Below are positions 7,420-14,458 of a DNA stretch of 33,295 nucleotides, in pieces; position 1 is the stretch's first letter; the number at the start of each line of letters is the position of its first letter. The translations under genes were made by a program, and so were the position numbers. Source of the stretch: Thiomargarita sp. (lineage in GTDB: Bacteria > Pseudomonadota > Gammaproteobacteria > Beggiatoales > Beggiatoaceae); assembly GCA_020721025.1 (NCBI GenBank), contig DYNO01000008.1, positions 1 to 33,295 of the forward strand, read 5' to 3'. The notes below the pieces were generated by a model. It was not told where the DNA came from, did no database searches, and was given only the letters and a program-made list of their open reading frames with translations.

Positions 7420-7502
7420 GTAGGGTGGATGAAGCATCTTTTGCCCATCATTTCATCAACGTAAAATTTGGTGGGTAGTGATAAACCTGTTACCCACCTC
7501 AC
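7420..7502. repeat. Relic of a GTAGGGTGG-type dispersed repeat with hairpin
   Basis: TAGGGTGGATGAAGCATC... resembles the segment at 14341-14395 (GGGGTGGATAACAGCATTG...), sharing TTGCCCA and TAAAA blocks in the same order. It ends with an inverted pair GGTGGGTA (7470-7477) and TACCCACC (7491-7498). The hairpin lies just downstream of the flavoprotein gene on the minus strand and could end its transcript. The rest of 7385-7533 holds nothing else I can identify. Confidence 0.5.
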
Positions 7503-7533
7503 TAATTATCCAAACTATTTAATATAATTGAAT

Positions 7534-8661
7534 TTACCGATAGCTGCGAATATACCAGTATTCAAATGCCACTTTTGCCCAGTGTAACATGTGACTTGGC
7601 GGCAATAGACGCACTCGTTTGTCATCACGATACACCAACATGCCCTTGTTTAAACTGTCCACAATACACACCAATTCATGCTTAAACCGATGTTTTAATG
7701 GCTTTTTTTGTCGTTCGCACAATAGATTTTTGACCGCGGCACTTGCTTGAAGATCAGCAATATGGGCTTGTTTGGGCAACCAATCTGGACCCGGAAAGGT
7801 TCCAGCATCGCCTGCGACATAAATTTGATTAAAACCATCGACTTGACAATATTCATTGGCTTGAATAAATCCACCGGGAGATAATGGTAAACCGCTCACA
7901 TCTGCCCATGCCGGTCCAGTCATGCCGGGCATGAACATCGTTAAATCGCTTTCAATTTCGCCACCTTCGGTCAACACTTTGCCGGCTGCGAAACCTTTCA
8001 TTTTATGCCCTAGATGCGTTTCTACCCCACAGCGCGCCATCTGTGCCAACAATGCCGTCACTGCTTGTTCGCCCAACCGTTGTCCCGGCGAAGTGGATGG
8101 ATTAAAAAATACCAGACGAAACCGATTTCTACGCCCTTGCTGCCGTAAAAGTGTGTCAATGCCGAAGAGAAACTCAAAAACAGGTCCCCCACGTACCGCC
8201 GCCGGCTCGTTTGGATTCGTTGTAAATCCAAAAGCCAACGTTCCACCACTGAGGTCGTTTAAACGGTCAGTGTAAGTTTGAATATCCGAATAACTACTGC
8301 ATGGCAAATAGGTATGCTCAATGCCGGGCAATTTTTTGATAAATCTTCCCCCCGATGCAATCAGTAAACTGTCAAAAGTAACTTCGCCATTGTCCGTTTT
8401 CACCAGACGAGCGAGCGGGTCTAACCCTGTCACCGTGGCTTGTTGATAGGTCACTTTATAGCGGTTAAAGAAGTTTTCTAAGGGAATGGTCAAATTTTGT
8501 TCGGTACGTTTGCCGGCAGGCACCCAAATCAAGCTGGGGTAATAAAATAACACCGGGCGAGATGCAATCAAGAGAAGGGGATCAGTGTAACCTGATTTTC
8601 TTAACTTTTTCACCGCAGTCAATGCAGCGAAACTAGAGCCAAGTATAACAATGGGGGGCAT
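7534..8661 (-). CDS. SQR/NDH-2-like FAD-dependent oxidoreductase lacking the SQR cysteine pair
   Basis: This 375-residue flavoprotein belongs to the sulfide:quinone reductase / flavocytochrome c sulfide dehydrogenase / NDH-2 group. The N-terminal FAD motif is VILGSSFAALTAV; a second FAD motif, IYVAGDAGTF, lies near residue 285; GGPVFEFLFG near residue 158 is typical of SQR-like proteins. In true SQRs a redox cysteine precedes that last motif, but here the segment is PAAVRGGP with no cysteine. Sulfide oxidation by the standard mechanism is therefore doubtful. Cysteines are present at 121 and elsewhere. The ATG has a GAGGAAAG ribosome-binding site. It has no operon partner: the next genes on this strand are separated by a repeat or 275 bp. 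Confidence 0.85.
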   Translation of the reverse strand: MPPIVILGSSFAALTAVKKLRKSGYTDPLLLIASRPVLFYYPSLIWVPAGKRTEQNLTIPLENFFNRYKVTYQQATVTGLDPLARLVKTDNGEVTFDSLLIASGGRFIKKLPGIEHTYLPCSSYSDIQTYTDRLNDLSGGTLAFGFTTNPNEPAAVRGGPVFEFLFGIDTLLRQQGRRNRFRLVFFNPSTSPGQRLGEQAVTALLAQMARCGVETHLGHKMKGFAAGKVLTEGGEIESDLTMFMPGMTGPAWADVSGLPLSPGGFIQANEYCQVDGFNQIYVAGDAGTFPGPDWLPKQAHIADLQASAAVKNLLCERQKKPLKHRFKHELVCIVDSLNKGMLVYRDDKRVRLLPPSHMLHWAKVAFEYWYIRSYR

Positions 8662-8936
8662 GGCTTTCCTCGTGATGATGTGATAAAAACTGTTACATTT
8701 CGGCTAACAACGATTCATAACCCGTGAAAACGCTCACTTTTGGGAATTTTGAAAATAAGATTTGAGCGGCGTAACTCCTACATTCGCAACTATTGTAAAG
8801 CATTTCGCCAACAGTAGCGAACGCAATTCATTTTATTGTGTCCATTATCGTGTGACGGTCGGTATCGTTGTTGTTATTCTGGAAATTGGGGGAATCTGGT
8901 TAAAAATGCGTAAGATGTTTATTTATCACTGTAAAT

Positions 8937-9695
8937 TTATTCAGTCAAGGTATTGCGTCCGCGTTCCCCGTGAAAATATTCCTGCAACCACGGATGATCA
9001 AAATTCACCAATGTATTCAAAGGTTCAGCCGCAATCAACTTCCGGTCTGCCAACACTGCCACTCGATCTGTCACCTTCCACAACGTATCTAAATCGTGAG
9101 TGATAATCACAATCGTCAAGCCAAGCAATTGTCTTAATTGTAAAATTAACTCGTCTAATGCTGCGGCAGAGATAGGGTCTAAACCGGCAGTGGGTTCATC
9201 TAAAAATAAAATTTGTGGGTCTAATGCCAAGGCGCGGGCAACGGCAACTCGTTTATTCATTCCGCCACTGATTTGACTGGGATATTTCGCGCCAACTTCG
9301 ACGGATAAACCGACCAATGCCAATTTCAGTGCAACGATTTCTTGAATAAAATCCGTGCTTAACTTGGTATGTTCTCGCAATGGGAGGGCAATATTTTCGG
9401 CAACGGTCAGCGAACTGAATAACGCACCATTTTGAAACATCACGCCACACACTTTGCGTAACCACAACGCTTGACTGTCTGATAACGTGAGAATTTCTTG
9501 CCCCAAAATTTCTATCGAACCTGCCGCGGGCTTTTCCAATAAGATCATTTCGCGCAATAACGTGGATTTGCCCGAACCACTGCCACCGATGATGGCAATA
9601 ATTTCACCGGGGGCAATTTCTAGTTGTAGATTGTCGTGAATCGTGAGCTTGCCAAACCGCGTCACTAGGTTACTGACTTTGATAATCGGTTGCAT
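8937..9695 (-). CDS. mlaF: MlaF-type ABC transporter ATPase (lipid transport)
   Basis: ATPase of the Mla family that powers phospholipid or toluene-tolerance type transport between the inner and outer membrane. The 252 residues contain Walker A GGSGSGKST near residue 37, an ISGGMNKR signature near 142 (the M in place of the usual Q is characteristic of MlaF), Walker B ILFLDEPTAGLDP and the H-loop ITHD. It starts on the base after the stop of the permease gene upstream, so the two form an operon. The usual third partner, the MCE-domain protein MlaD, is not downstream: the next gene is the unrelated flavoprotein. Confidence 0.92.
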   Translation of the reverse strand: MQPIIKVSNLVTRFGKLTIHDNLQLEIAPGEIIAIIGGSGSGKSTLLREMILLEKPAAGSIEILGQEILTLSDSQALWLRKVCGVMFQNGALFSSLTVAENIALPLREHTKLSTDFIQEIVALKLALVGLSVEVGAKYPSQISGGMNKRVAVARALALDPQILFLDEPTAGLDPISAAALDELILQLRQLLGLTIVIITHDLDTLWKVTDRVAVLADRKLIAAEPLNTLVNFDHPWLQEYFHGERGRNTLTE

Positions 9696-10397
9696 TTAAA
9701 TTTTCAATAAACTGAAAACAATAGAGAATATCGCATCGACAATGATGACCAGAAAAATGGCGCGTACCACACTGATGGTCACTTGTTCGCCCACGCTGTC
9801 TGCACCGCCACGCACTTGTAAACCTTGATAACAGCCGACTAAGGCGATAATGGCTGCAAAAACAGGAGCTTTGCTGATACCGATAAGATAGTGAGTGATG
9901 GGCACGGCTTGCGGGAATCGGTCTAAAAATTCGTAACTGCTGACACCTAAAGATAATTTTGCGACCAACATACTGCCCATCACACTCATGACATCGGCGT
10001 AAGCACAGAGCAAGGGTAGGGTAATAATGAGGGCGAATAATTTCGGTAATACCAATAATTCCAACGGAGCAATTCCCAAAGTACGCAATGCGTCAATTTC
10101 TTCAGTGATTTGCATCGTGCCGATTTGTGCAGCATACGCCGAGCCACTGCGTCCTGCGACAATAATTGCGGTCAACAGCGGGGCTAATTCTCGTAACAAA
10201 GTGATGCCAACCAAGTCAACGATGAAAATATTCGCGCCGTAAGTACGCAATTGCATTCCGCCTTGATACGCTAAAACTACGCCGATGAGAAAGGCAAGCA
10301 GTCCCACGATAGGCAGGGCGGTCACGCCGGAACTGTAGAGATTTGCAAGGAGGGCTTGCCAGCGAATGCGTTGGGGGTGGCGCAATACCCGTCCCAA
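9696..10397 (-). CDS. mlaE: MlaE-type ABC permease, membrane part (downstream half of a split gene)
   Basis: The 233 residues contain the MlaE core: ALPIVGLLAFLIGVVLAYQG, LLRELAPLLTAIIVAGRSGSAYAAQIGTM and ITEEIDALRTLGI, all hallmark segments, with about five or six membrane helices. The nominal start is a TTG at 10395-10397 without a good ribosome-binding site. The same frame continues upstream (residues E-T-A-I-T-L) to a TGA at 10413-10415 and, past it, into the STAS-domain frame. Together they would make one protein of 370 residues, the normal size for the STAS-MlaE fusion common in proteobacteria. The gene is therefore probably one gene broken by a nonsense codon, or read through. Confidence 0.85.
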   Translation of the reverse strand: MGRVLRHPQRIRWQALLANLYSSGVTALPIVGLLAFLIGVVLAYQGGMQLRTYGANIFIVDLVGITLLRELAPLLTAIIVAGRSGSAYAAQIGTMQITEEIDALRTLGIAPLELLVLPKLFALIITLPLLCAYADVMSVMGSMLVAKLSLGVSSYEFLDRFPQAVPITHYLIGISKAPVFAAIIALVGCYQGLQVRGGADSVGEQVTISVVRAIFLVIIVDAIFSIVFSLLKI

Positions 10398-10412
10398 GGT
10401 GATGGCGGTTTC

Positions 10413-10808
10413 TCAGATAAATCCAATAAATCCAATGAGTTGCTTCAGTTGGTCAACTGTGTGATAGCCAATTGTTTCAAGGAGGGAAAAACGGGGTGGT
10501 TGGGGCAGCGGTTGTAGCGTCGCGGCGTGAGTGGCGGCAAGTTGTAGTAATTGTTGCTGTTCTGGATTAAAACCTTGCCAAGTGATGTGATTGCCGGCTT
10601 GTTGCCATCGTTGCGTCCAACGCGTCAGTAACCATGCACCAGAAAGATCGAGTTGGGTAAGTTGTTGACCATCAATGAAAAATTCGGTGGGAGGCGTGAA
10701 GTGATGTAGCGTTGCTTCAAGGGTGGCGAGTTCAATCACCGTCCAAGTTCCGATACAATACAGGGTGTTATCCTTCCATTGCACTTCAGGCATTACTGTC
10801 GGAGTCAT
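10413..10808 (-). CDS. STAS domain part of the split MlaE-type permease
   Basis: The 131 residues form a STAS-like domain (about residues 5-100, with FIDGQQLTQLDLSGAWLLTRW as the core strand-helix) followed by the linker YHTVDQLKQLIGFIGFI, which in fused relatives runs straight into the permease (usually ...GFIGETA...). The frame ends at TGA, and the next codons in frame are E-T-A-I, so the TGA stands where the family has glycine (GGA to TGA, one base). A 9-bp tandem duplication (ATTGGATTT twice) sits just before it. STAS domains in this family regulate or assemble the transporter. Upstream of the start lies a repeat nest. Confidence 0.8.
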   Translation of the reverse strand: MTPTVMPEVQWKDNTLYCIGTWTVIELATLEATLHHFTPPTEFFIDGQQLTQLDLSGAWLLTRWTQRWQQAGNHITWQGFNPEQQQLLQLAATHAATLQPLPQPPRFSLLETIGYHTVDQLKQLIGFIGFI

Positions 10809-10883
10809 TCGCTTTGTTTTTAAAAAATATCTTGAATCAATAGAGTGAAAAACTGAATAAATTTCTTCGTGAGAAATAATTCC

Positions 10884-11227
10884 AAATAAAACAAACGGTT
10901 CTTCGTTCCAATGCTCCGAGGCTGTGAAAGAACCTCATTTTTTGGATTTTTGGTTATGTAAAATCAACAACTTACAAGTCAAAAATTGTCAATTTTGGGA
11001 GTTCTTTTACAGCCTCTCCACGTTGGAATGCAGCCCGGACGCTCCGCGTCACCGGTTCAAATTCTATGGGTTCAACCATCGGTATTTCGCTATCCATTTC
11101 GGCGGAGCAACAATTTTTCATCAAGATGATAAAAAGCAATCAGTTAAAAATAATCACGCGTGACGCTGGAGCGTCTGGGCTGCATTCCAACGCGGAGCAT
11201 CGGAACGAGGAACTCTTTGTTTTATTT
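10884..11227. repeat. Composite element with ~68-bp inverted arms
   Basis: The left arm (10884-11052) and right arm (11160-11227) are inverted copies carrying AAATAAAACAAA, CTTCGTTCC or CTCGTTCC, ATGCTCCG, CGTTGGAATGCAGCCC and GACGCTCC. The left arm is longer only because a 97-bp element is inserted in it. Between the arms is about 107 bp without a gene. A shortened relative of the arm is at 18644-18706. Short reading frames across this block follow the repeat and have no gene-like features. Confidence 0.8.
10919..11015. mobile_element. 97-bp MITE-like insertion within another repeat
   Basis: Its ends are inverted repeats: AGGCTGTGAAAGAAC on the left and the complement of AGGCTGTAAAAGAAC on the right. 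It interrupts the left arm of the composite element, whose uninterrupted form is seen in the right arm. The flanks CTCCG (10914-10918) and CTCCA (11016-11020) look like a 5-bp target duplication with one later change. It has no coding capacity, so it would need a transposase from elsewhere. Confidence 0.78.
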
Positions 11228-11296
11228 AATAAAAAGCTGCTGCACCGTCATTTATAGTGCCACATCAGTCAGGATGACAATATTTTTCAGAGGCTC

Positions 11297-11329
11297 AAAC
11301 CTGTCAGGTTTCCGAAACTTGACAGGTTT
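11297..11329. repeat. Short palindrome downstream of the DUF1737-like gene
   Basis: AAACCTGTCA (11297-11306) and TGACAGGTTT (11320-11329) form a perfect 10-bp stem with a 13-nt loop. It lies 16 bp after the stop of the gene on the minus strand and could stop its transcript, but there is no T-run on that side. Confidence 0.55.
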
Positions 11330-11344
11330 AAAATAATCAAAAAA

Positions 11345-11515
11345 TTAGTTATTTTTCAACATCATAACCTGCACAAATGATTTAATTTGTCCATCTGCAT
11401 TAAACGCTATCGTGACATTACCATGAGGAATATAGCCATCTTTAATTTTTTCGTTGACTGCTTTAACCAATTGTTTATCATACGTTTCAACGACAATAAT
11501 ATATTTCTCGCCCAT
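11345..11515 (-). CDS. Small DUF1737-like protein
   Basis: I place the start at the ATG at 11513-11515, preceded by a strong AAAGGAGA ribosome-binding site, giving 56 residues (MGEKYIIVVETYDKQLVKAV...). The frame is open for 30 more codons upstream, but that part has no gene-like features. The pattern of a short strand, a helix ending LVKAVNEKIKDGYIPHGNVTI and a closing strand with FVQVMM resembles the DUF1737 family of small proteins of unknown function. It follows spoT by 93 bp on the same strand. Confidence 0.7.
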   Translation of the reverse strand: MGEKYIIVVETYDKQLVKAVNEKIKDGYIPHGNVTIAFNADGQIKSFVQVMMLKNN

Positions 11516-11608
11516 GAGAATCTCCTTTGGCTTGGTTAAAAATGAGTAGTGAACAATTGAGTCAATAAAATTAACATGTTGTAGCAAACTTTGGAATACA
11601 CTCAAGAA

Positions 11609-13852
11609 TTAAACTAATCCATGACGTTGAATATGCGTCACCACGCTCAATTGCCGCAATTGCCGCATCACACTGGCAAGTTGTTTACGGTTACGCAGAC
11701 ACAGGCATAATTTTAACAAACTGGTCGAAGCGTCGCGGTTTTCATTAGACAGTTTTTCAATATTCACGCCTAACTCCGCAAGTACATTGGCAATTTGTGC
11801 TAATGCCCCGCTTTGATTGCGTAATTCAACATGCAGTCCGACATGAAATATCCGTTGAATTTCCTTTTCCCACTGCACCATCAACAATAATTCGGGTTGT
11901 TTGTAATATTCTGCTATTTTTTTGCAATCATTGGTGTGTACCGTAATGCCATGTCCTTGCTGCAAAATTCCAACAATTTCATCATCAGGCAAGGGACAAC
12001 AACAACGTGCGTAATTGACCAAATTACCTTCCGTGTTGCCAACGAATAACGACAAACTCGATTCATCAGGTTGCGCACAATCGGCACATTCCGTAAGCCG
12101 CTGCGCCACCAATACCGCCCCCACTTCACCCCACGCAATTTGTTTGAGCAGATTGTCAAAACTGGTGGCTTTAAATATCTGGCAAACATGTGTTTTTTGA
12201 GCGTCAGTCAAGGTGGTGATTGTCAGATGATAGTTATGCAAGTGCTTGTCTAATAACTGTTGTCCAATTTTTAAAGATTCGGCATCATCCAAACCTTTAA
12301 GATATTGATGAATTTGACTTCTGGCGCGGGCGGTGCGAACAAAATCTAACCAACTGGATTTGGGACGCTCACCTTTTGAAGTGTGAATTTTAACGACTTG
12401 TCCATTTTCGAGCGGTTTGTATAACGGCACGAGTTGATTATTGACCAACGTGGCAACACAGCGATGTCCGATATCTGTGTGAACTGCATAGGCAAAATCG
12501 ACCGGTGTAGCATTCTTGGGGAGATTGATGATTTTTCCCTTCGGGGTGAAAACGTAAACTTCTTCCGGGAATAAATCCATTTTGACGTGATCAATGAAAA
12601 TTTGTGAATCTTCACCGGCGGTTTTTTGAATGACCGCGAGATTTTTCAGCCATTCGATAGTGAATTGTTGCGCCCTAGTTGCCTCGCCAGCACCGGGATT
12701 AAATTGATATAAACCGTAACTGGTAATTCCTTTTTCCGCGAGTTCGTGCATAGAGTACGTGCCAATGGTGATCTGAATTTCACCAAAAGGACTGACCAAT
12801 TCCGTATGTAACGATTGATAACCATTGGTTTTTGGGACAGCAATGTAATCTTTAAATTTATCAATCGCAGGTTTATACAAGGTATGCGCCACCCCTAATG
12901 CGCGATAACACGCATCAATATTTTTGACAGTCACATGAATTGCCAACTTTTTCGTGACTTGTTGGAAGGTTTTGCGATTGGCTTCGGTCGCTTTTTTTTC
13001 CTTCATCTGTAAATACGTGATGTAAATATTGGGCTTGCGTTGGTCAACTTCGGCATAAACTCCCAATTTTTCAAGACGTTCTAACAGTGCGGATTGGGTG
13101 GCGATACAGGATTCATCACGTTCCTGTTTCAATTGACAAAGATGTTGCAATAACACTTTATGACGATGCGGATACAACGCCGAAAAACTTAAATCTTGTA
13201 ATTCGCAGCGAATTTCATTCATGCCCAACCGGTGCGCGATAGGGGCATAAATTTCCAAAGTTTCTTTGGCAATCCGCCGCCGTGAATCCGGTTTCATCAC
13301 GCCCAACGTCCGCATATTGTGTAATCTATCCGCCAGTTTGATGATAATGACCCGCAAATCCCGACTCATTGCCACCATCATTTTACGAAAACTGTCCGCC
13401 TGCCGCTGTTCACGAGTTTGGGACGGCATTCGACTCAGTTTACTGACTCCATCTACCAATTCAGCGACTTGTTCCCCAAATTGCTGACGTAGTTCTTCTT
13501 TAGAAATATCAGTATCTTCCAACACATCATGCAGCAATGCCGCGACAATGGTTTGGACATCCATCCGCATTCGTCCCAACAAATACGCCACCGCGACCGG
13601 GTGAAAAATATACGCCTCCCCCGAACGCCGCAATTGTCCCTCATGAGCTTTCGCACTCACTTGATAGGCACGATAAACCTCATGAATTTGTTCAGGCTCT
13701 AAATACTGTTCCAATAAGTCACATAAGTGATTGATATGAACAGGATTTAGCTCGACAGGGACGAGGGGTTGCGCCATAGGACTGGTTTTATAATCCTCAA
13801 CCAGATCGGCGAGAACTGTGCCCTGTAGTATTGATTTCATCAATGTTGTCAT
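11609..13852 (-). CDS. spoT: SpoT-type (p)ppGpp hydrolase with degraded synthetase domain
   Basis: The 747-residue protein has the SpoT/RelA order: HD hydrolase (about residues 45-225), synthetase region (about 260-385), TGS (about 420-480) and a C-terminal ACT domain. The hydrolase motifs are intact: AHEGQLRRSGEAYIFHP, ALLHDVLEDT, KLADRLHNMRTL. The synthetase region keeps FKDYIAVPKTNGYQSLHT but has lost others: the usual D-I-Y-A-F-R-V is TKKLAIHV, and EVQIRT is EIQITIGT with two extra residues. It therefore probably degrades more than makes (p)ppGpp. The start at 13852 has a GAAGGA ribosome-binding site and overlaps rpoZ by 56 bp; an ATG at 13777 is the alternative. Confidence 0.93.
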   Translation of the reverse strand: MTTLMKSILQGTVLADLVEDYKTSPMAQPLVPVELNPVHINHLCDLLEQYLEPEQIHEVYRAYQVSAKAHEGQLRRSGEAYIFHPVAVAYLLGRMRMDVQTIVAALLHDVLEDTDISKEELRQQFGEQVAELVDGVSKLSRMPSQTREQRQADSFRKMMVAMSRDLRVIIIKLADRLHNMRTLGVMKPDSRRRIAKETLEIYAPIAHRLGMNEIRCELQDLSFSALYPHRHKVLLQHLCQLKQERDESCIATQSALLERLEKLGVYAEVDQRKPNIYITYLQMKEKKATEANRKTFQQVTKKLAIHVTVKNIDACYRALGVAHTLYKPAIDKFKDYIAVPKTNGYQSLHTELVSPFGEIQITIGTYSMHELAEKGITSYGLYQFNPGAGEATRAQQFTIEWLKNLAVIQKTAGEDSQIFIDHVKMDLFPEEVYVFTPKGKIINLPKNATPVDFAYAVHTDIGHRCVATLVNNQLVPLYKPLENGQVVKIHTSKGERPKSSWLDFVRTARARSQIHQYLKGLDDAESLKIGQQLLDKHLHNYHLTITTLTDAQKTHVCQIFKATSFDNLLKQIAWGEVGAVLVAQRLTECADCAQPDESSLSLFVGNTEGNLVNYARCCCPLPDDEIVGILQQGHGITVHTNDCKKIAEYYKQPELLLMVQWEKEIQRIFHVGLHVELRNQSGALAQIANVLAELGVNIEKLSNENRDASTSLLKLCLCLRNRKQLASVMRQLRQLSVVTHIQRHGLV

Positions 13853-14030
13853 AAGTCAGTTTTCCTTCAGCTATTTCACGTAGAGCAATCACAGTCGGCT
13901 TGTCATTTTCAGCAGGGACGAGGGGTACTGCCCCCAAAGCAAGTTGGCGAGAACGCTTGCTTGCCAGCAACACCAAGCGAAACCGATTTCCAACACTATG
14001 TAAACAATCTTCGACGGTCAATCTTGCCAT
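13797..14030 (-). CDS. rpoZ: RNA polymerase omega subunit
   Basis: The 77-residue protein matches omega, which helps assemble RNA polymerase and, with beta prime, forms a ppGpp-binding site. Motifs: MARLTVEDCLHSVGNRFRLV, ASKRSRQLALG, and ENDKPTVIALREIAEGK. It is shorter than the E. coli protein (91), lacking part of the C-terminal tail. The ATG has an AAGGA ribosome-binding site. The rpoZ-spoT order is the standard gammaproteobacterial arrangement; here the genes overlap by 56 bp, which suggests coupled translation. gmk, often upstream, is absent: a repeat-bearing gap follows instead. Confidence 0.93.
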   Translation of the reverse strand: MARLTVEDCLHSVGNRFRLVLLASKRSRQLALGAVPLVPAENDKPTVIALREIAEGKLTYDNIDEINTTGHSSRRSG

Positions 14031-14114
14031 TACGCAATTCCTTAGGTATTAAAACAATTTAAAATATAAAATCGTTGCAGATACACAACAGTGTCGCTAT
14101 TTTGTTGCTATCGT

Positions 14115-14120
14115 ATTATA
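14115..14120 (-). promoter_or_regulatory. Possible -10 box for rpoZ-spoT
   Basis: TATAAT on the minus strand, 85 bp upstream of the rpoZ start. No good -35 box is seen at the right distance, so this is weak. Confidence 0.25.
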
Positions 14121-14215
14121 AATCGCTAATTTATTCAACTAATTTATTATTTAACTACGTTAAGAGAGGGTTCTCAACCAACTCATTCGCTTGGTGTATA
14201 AAACCGGTTTGATAT

Positions 14216-14297
14216 TAGACCTGTTGCAAAAGCCCAATACTGAGAAAATTTTATTGTTTTAAATCAGTATGTTGACTTTAATTATGCAAAAGGTCTA
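14216..14297. mobile_element. 82-bp MITE-like element
   Basis: The ends are imperfect inverted repeats: TAGACCTGTTGCAAAAG on the left, and the complement of TAGACCTTTTGCATAAT on the right. The interior is AT-rich and non-coding. Such ends recall insertion sequences of the IS5 type, but I cannot name the parent. It sits in the 428-bp gap between rpoZ and the NRPS gene. Confidence 0.6.
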
Positions 14298-14340
14298 TTA
14301 TTGAAACTCAGTAAAATTTGCACAAAACCGAGTAAAATTA

Positions 14341-14395
14341 TACGGGGTGGATAACAGCATTGCCCACCAACATTTGATGAGCATAAAACGTTGGC
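14341..14395. repeat. Relic related to the repeat at 7420-7502
   Basis: GGGGTGGATAACAGCATTG followed by CCCACCAACATTT and TAAAACGTTGG aligns with the block at 7420, without its second half. Otherwise nothing identifiable is seen in 14298-14458. Confidence 0.4.
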
Positions 14396-14458
14396 TACTT
14401 GACTTAATTATGCAAACCAGATACCTATGTCCCGATATGCCAGCGTTACGAGTCAATT

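Noticed and set aside
8866..8900. Possible degraded family A palindrome (GTTATTCTGGAAATT)
   Set aside because: Only about 15 bases match, without the GATTCAGAC end, so it cannot be told from chance.
8762..9103. 113-residue plus-strand frame upstream of and overlapping mlaF
   Set aside because: Its second half is antisense to mlaF and it shows no domain or start signal.
10413..10415. TGA in mlaE as selenocysteine
   Set aside because: The family has glycine at this position, not cysteine, and no selenium machinery or insertion element is visible. A GGA-to-TGA change is simpler.
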